Assembly: GCF_030063135.1 (NCBI RefSeq) | Contig: NZ_JASISO010000050.1 | Span: forward strand, 1 to 61,344 | Reading direction: 5' to 3' | Length of the DNA: 61,344 nucleotides | Source: Streptomyces sp. G-G2 | GTDB taxonomy: Bacteria > Actinomycetota > Actinomycetes > Streptomycetales > Streptomycetaceae | In this document: positions 59,343-61,344 of the stretch, piece after piece | Numbering within the stretch: position 1 is the stretch's first letter | Layout: every line of letters starts with the position of its first letter | Notes under the pieces: model-generated | Database searches by the model: none | What the model was told of the DNA's origin: nothing | What the model saw: only the letters and a program-made list of their open reading frames with translations | Made by a program: the position numbers and the translations under genes

Positions 59343-59666
59343 ATGAGCGGGGAACCGAAGGCGGCGCGGTGGGCGGAGCGGGCGGCGTGCCGGGCCACCG
59401 ACCCGGAAGAGCTGTTCGTGGAGGGAGCTGCCCAGACCCTGGCCAAAGCGGTCTGTTCGGGCTGCGTGGTACGTACGGAATGCCTCGCGCACGCGCTGGA
59501 CCAGCGCGTCGAGCACGGGGTGTGGGGCGGCATGACGGAGCGCGAACGCCGCGCCCTGCTCCGCAGGAGGCCGACGGTCACCTCCTGGCGCCGCCTGCTG
59601 GAGGCGGCCCGCTCCGAGCACGAGCGCGGCCGCGTGGGGACCCGCCGCGCGGCCGTCGCGAGCTGA
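59343..59666 (+). CDS. WhiB-family iron-sulfur transcription factor
   Basis: A 107-residue regulator with four Cys binding a [4Fe-4S] cluster: Cys16, Cys38, Cys41 and Cys47 (AACRATDPEELF, CSGCVVRTEC). The DNA-contact turn GVWGGMTERERRALLRRRP follows. Members respond to redox or nitric oxide, bind the principal sigma factor, and control development or antibiotic resistance. The length and short tail do not identify WhiB, WhiD, WblA or WblC with confidence. The ATG at 59343 is chosen because the family N-terminus starts shortly before the first Cys. Confidence 0.93.
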   Translation: MSGEPKAARWAERAACRATDPEELFVEGAAQTLAKAVCSGCVVRTECLAHALDQRVEHGVWGGMTERERRALLRRRPTVTSWRRLLEAARSEHERGRVGTRRAAVAS

Positions 59667-59804
59667 CCACGGGCCGGGCGGACCGTCCTGTCGGCGGGCC
59701 GGAGAAAATTCCTGGTGGAGCGGGACGAGCGCCGATACGATCATCGCGATGACCACTCGCTCCGTTCACAGATCGGGGGTCCCGTCCGCGCAAGGTGAGT
59801 GCTG

Positions 59805-61202
59805 ATGCTCACTGAGACCGCGCATGGTGAACCCCGCCTTTCCCGCTGGCTGCGCGTGCGTGAGTTCGCCGTGCCGCCCTCCATGATCGAAACCGCGACC
59901 GACCGCCGCCGTGCCGGAGACTGGGCCGGTGCGTGTGCCGCCGCGGGCATCGACGTCGACTTCAACGTACGCGCGGTGGCCCGCGCCCACGGGCCGGAAC
60001 TCGCCGCCCGGCTCCGGGCCGACCTGCGGCACCTGGCACCCGACCTGTTGCGCTGGCACTTCCCCCGCGTCGCCCCCGACGGTCTGCTGCGCCCGGGTCT
60101 CACCCTCACCCTGGCCCGTTACGGGATCCCGGGGCGCGAGGGTGACGGCCCGCTGCACCTCGTGGCCCGGACCCCACCGGCCTGGGCGGACGCCGGTCAG
60201 CGGATCAGTCTCGCCCTGTGGGACTGCGCCCGCCCCGCGGCCGGGGCCCGCCGTCACCCGCACCCGCGGCCCCACCGCCGGTTCCGCCTCGATCTGCACC
60301 GCCACCTGTGGGACGCGCGCCGGACCGGCGAACTCCGGCTCCGGTCCGGGGCCGGAGGCGCGTGGGATCCCGACCCGGATCCGGGTCCGTGGGGCATGGC
60401 GCCGCGCGGACTGCCCTGCGCCGTCGACCGATGGGCCGCCGAGGCGGAGATCCTGCTCCGCGCCGAAGGACGGCCCACCGGGACCGGGGTCGTCACCGTA
60501 TGGTGCGGGACCCGGCACCGGCTCGCCCTGGAACTCGTCACGGACGGGGACGGGCCGCCCTCGCCGCGCCTCACGGCCGCACCCGGGGACGGCGACGCGT
60601 CCGCGCTGCCGGTCCTGCCCGACGCGGCGACCTGGGTGCCGCCCGACCTCGAACTGATCCGTACCGGTTCGCTCCCGGTCGATCGGCTGCACCCCCTGGT
60701 CGCCGCCGCGCTGGCCCCCGAGGGGTGGCGGCGGGAGGAGCGGCCGCGGGCCCCGGACGGTCCCGGCCGGCCACGCCTCGTACGGTGCCGGGGGGCCGAG
60801 CACCGGATCGGCCTGGTCGACGGGGTACTGGTCCCCTTGGACCACGATCCCGCCGAGGTGCGGCGCGAGGAACTGCTGGTCGCGCTGACCGGCACCCCGC
60901 TGCCCTGCCTCCGGGCGATCGACGAGGCCCACCGAAGGCCCGACTGCCTCACCGGTGTGCGCGAACGCCTCGACCACGGAGACACAGCCGGGGCGCTGGC
61001 CGTCGTGGAGGGCCTGCTCGGCCCCGACGCCGTCCTGCGCGACGGCCCGCTGCGGGCCGAATTGAACGCGGCCGCGCAACGCCGCATCGCGTACGGGCTG
61101 TTCAGGGCCGACCTGTACGAACCCGGCCCCGGCCGGATCGAGCCGGGCGCCGCCCGCCCCCGTCGTCACCGTTCGCACCCGCGCCAGACCGCCGCCCGGT
61201 GA
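59805..61202 (+). CDS. Conserved actinobacterial protein of unknown function
   Basis: About 465 residues, no recognised domain. It begins MLTETAHGEPRLSRWLRVRE (after one or two optional codons), FAVPPSMIETATDRRRAGDW and AGACAAAGIDVDFNVRAVAR. The body has many Trp, His and Arg residues and short Pro-rich loops, and RPHRRFRLDLHRHLWDARRT suggests nucleic-acid or ligand contact, but nothing conclusive. There is no signal peptide. The start choice lies between GTG 59799 and ATG 59805; the AAGG at 59792-59795 favours the ATG. A further gene begins 81 bases downstream, probably in the same operon. Confidence 0.75.
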   Translation: MLTETAHGEPRLSRWLRVREFAVPPSMIETATDRRRAGDWAGACAAAGIDVDFNVRAVARAHGPELAARLRADLRHLAPDLLRWHFPRVAPDGLLRPGLTLTLARYGIPGREGDGPLHLVARTPPAWADAGQRISLALWDCARPAAGARRHPHPRPHRRFRLDLHRHLWDARRTGELRLRSGAGGAWDPDPDPGPWGMAPRGLPCAVDRWAAEAEILLRAEGRPTGTGVVTVWCGTRHRLALELVTDGDGPPSPRLTAAPGDGDASALPVLPDAATWVPPDLELIRTGSLPVDRLHPLVAAALAPEGWRREERPRAPDGPGRPRLVRCRGAEHRIGLVDGVLVPLDHDPAEVRREELLVALTGTPLPCLRAIDEAHRRPDCLTGVRERLDHGDTAGALAVVEGLLGPDAVLRDGPLRAELNAAAQRRIAYGLFRADLYEPGPGRIEPGAARPRRHRSHPRQTAAR

Positions 61203-61283
61203 CCCGACCCGGCACCCGGGCCCACCAGCCTGCCCCCGGCCACCCCGCATCCACCCGCCCCACGAACCCACAGGTGATCAGAC

Positions 61284-61344
61284 ATGCCCACGCGCACCGC
61301 CTTTCCCCTGCCCGCCACCCCCCTCGCACCCGCCCCCGCCACCC
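61284..61344 (+). CDS. Start of a gene cut by the window end
   Basis: An ATG at 61284 is preceded by an AGGTGATC stretch and stays open to the end of the window; 20 residues are visible (MPTRTAFPLPATPLAPAPAT), Pro/Ala-rich. It follows the unknown gene by 81 bases on the same strand. The product cannot be named. The start is plausible only. Confidence 0.5.
   Translation, partial: MPTRTAFPLPATPLAPAPAT

Overview
The window is high-GC actinobacterial DNA, almost certainly Streptomyces. Evidence: strong G/C bias at third codon positions, many GTG starts, tightly overlapping stop/start codons (GTGA, ATGA), a short chaplin (aerial-hyphae surface protein), a WhiB regulator, a LuxR regulator of the large ATPase type, a SpoIIE/ATPase phosphatase, and a cold-shock / DEAD-box helicase / SCO5918-type trio. 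No rRNA, tRNA, CRISPR array, prophage or antibiotic assembly line was seen.

Layout. 0-3.3 kb: the 3' end of an IS982-like transposase, then a secreted RNase of the RNase Sa type and a secreted peptidoglycan amidase (both minus), then a flavin oxidoreductase overlapping a UBP-type zinc-finger protein. 3.4-12.9 kb: an MFS exporter/TetR pair behind a good inverted-repeat operator, a YciO-like protein, a membrane protein, an AlkB-like dioxygenase, a GntR regulator with a DasR-like site in front of it, an unrecognised protein, an aldo/keto reductase and an alpha/beta hydrolase. 13-24 kb: a secreted S1 protease, a large LuxR regulator, a chaplin, a flavin monooxygenase, undecaprenyl-diphosphatase, an M15-like secreted protein, a DinB protein and an SGNH hydrolase. 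24-28.4 kb: a two-component system followed on the same strand by a secreted protein and a lipoprotein, then an I36 inhibitor and an NlpC/P60 hydrolase.

28.6-40.6 kb is the most unusual part. It holds a HTH-STAND-NTPase-WD40 protein with fourteen repeats and an NPP1 (necrosis-inducing-like) secreted protein. Divergent from them lies a pair made of a cytosolic P-loop protein and a membrane-anchored periplasmic-binding-fold protein with no permease. A tandem neocarzinostatin-like secreted protein, a frameshifted secreted protein and a TIGR04222 membrane protein follow. 41-46.8 kb: two small proteins, then a tightly packed operon of XRE regulator, ImmA-type peptidase, MAB_1171c-type membrane protein and amidase, then PanE. 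46.9-55 kb: a flavin oxidoreductase, a large SpoIIE phosphatase, the cold-shock gene, a DEAD-box helicase whose ribosome-binding site is partly buried in a hairpin, an SCO5918-type protein, a GvpU-like protein and a SnoaL-like protein. 55-61.3 kb: a fused molybdopterin oxidoreductase/ferredoxin reductase, a CsbD stress protein, a WhiB regulator, an unrecognised 465-residue protein and the start of one more gene.

Themes: many exported proteins acting on cell wall, RNA or protein; several genes that look leaderless, with a -10 hexamer 6-8 bases before the start; and at least three copies of a short dispersed repeat, two of them with an inverted partner, which look like small non-coding mobile elements. 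All functional statements rest on motif recognition by eye; no database search was run.
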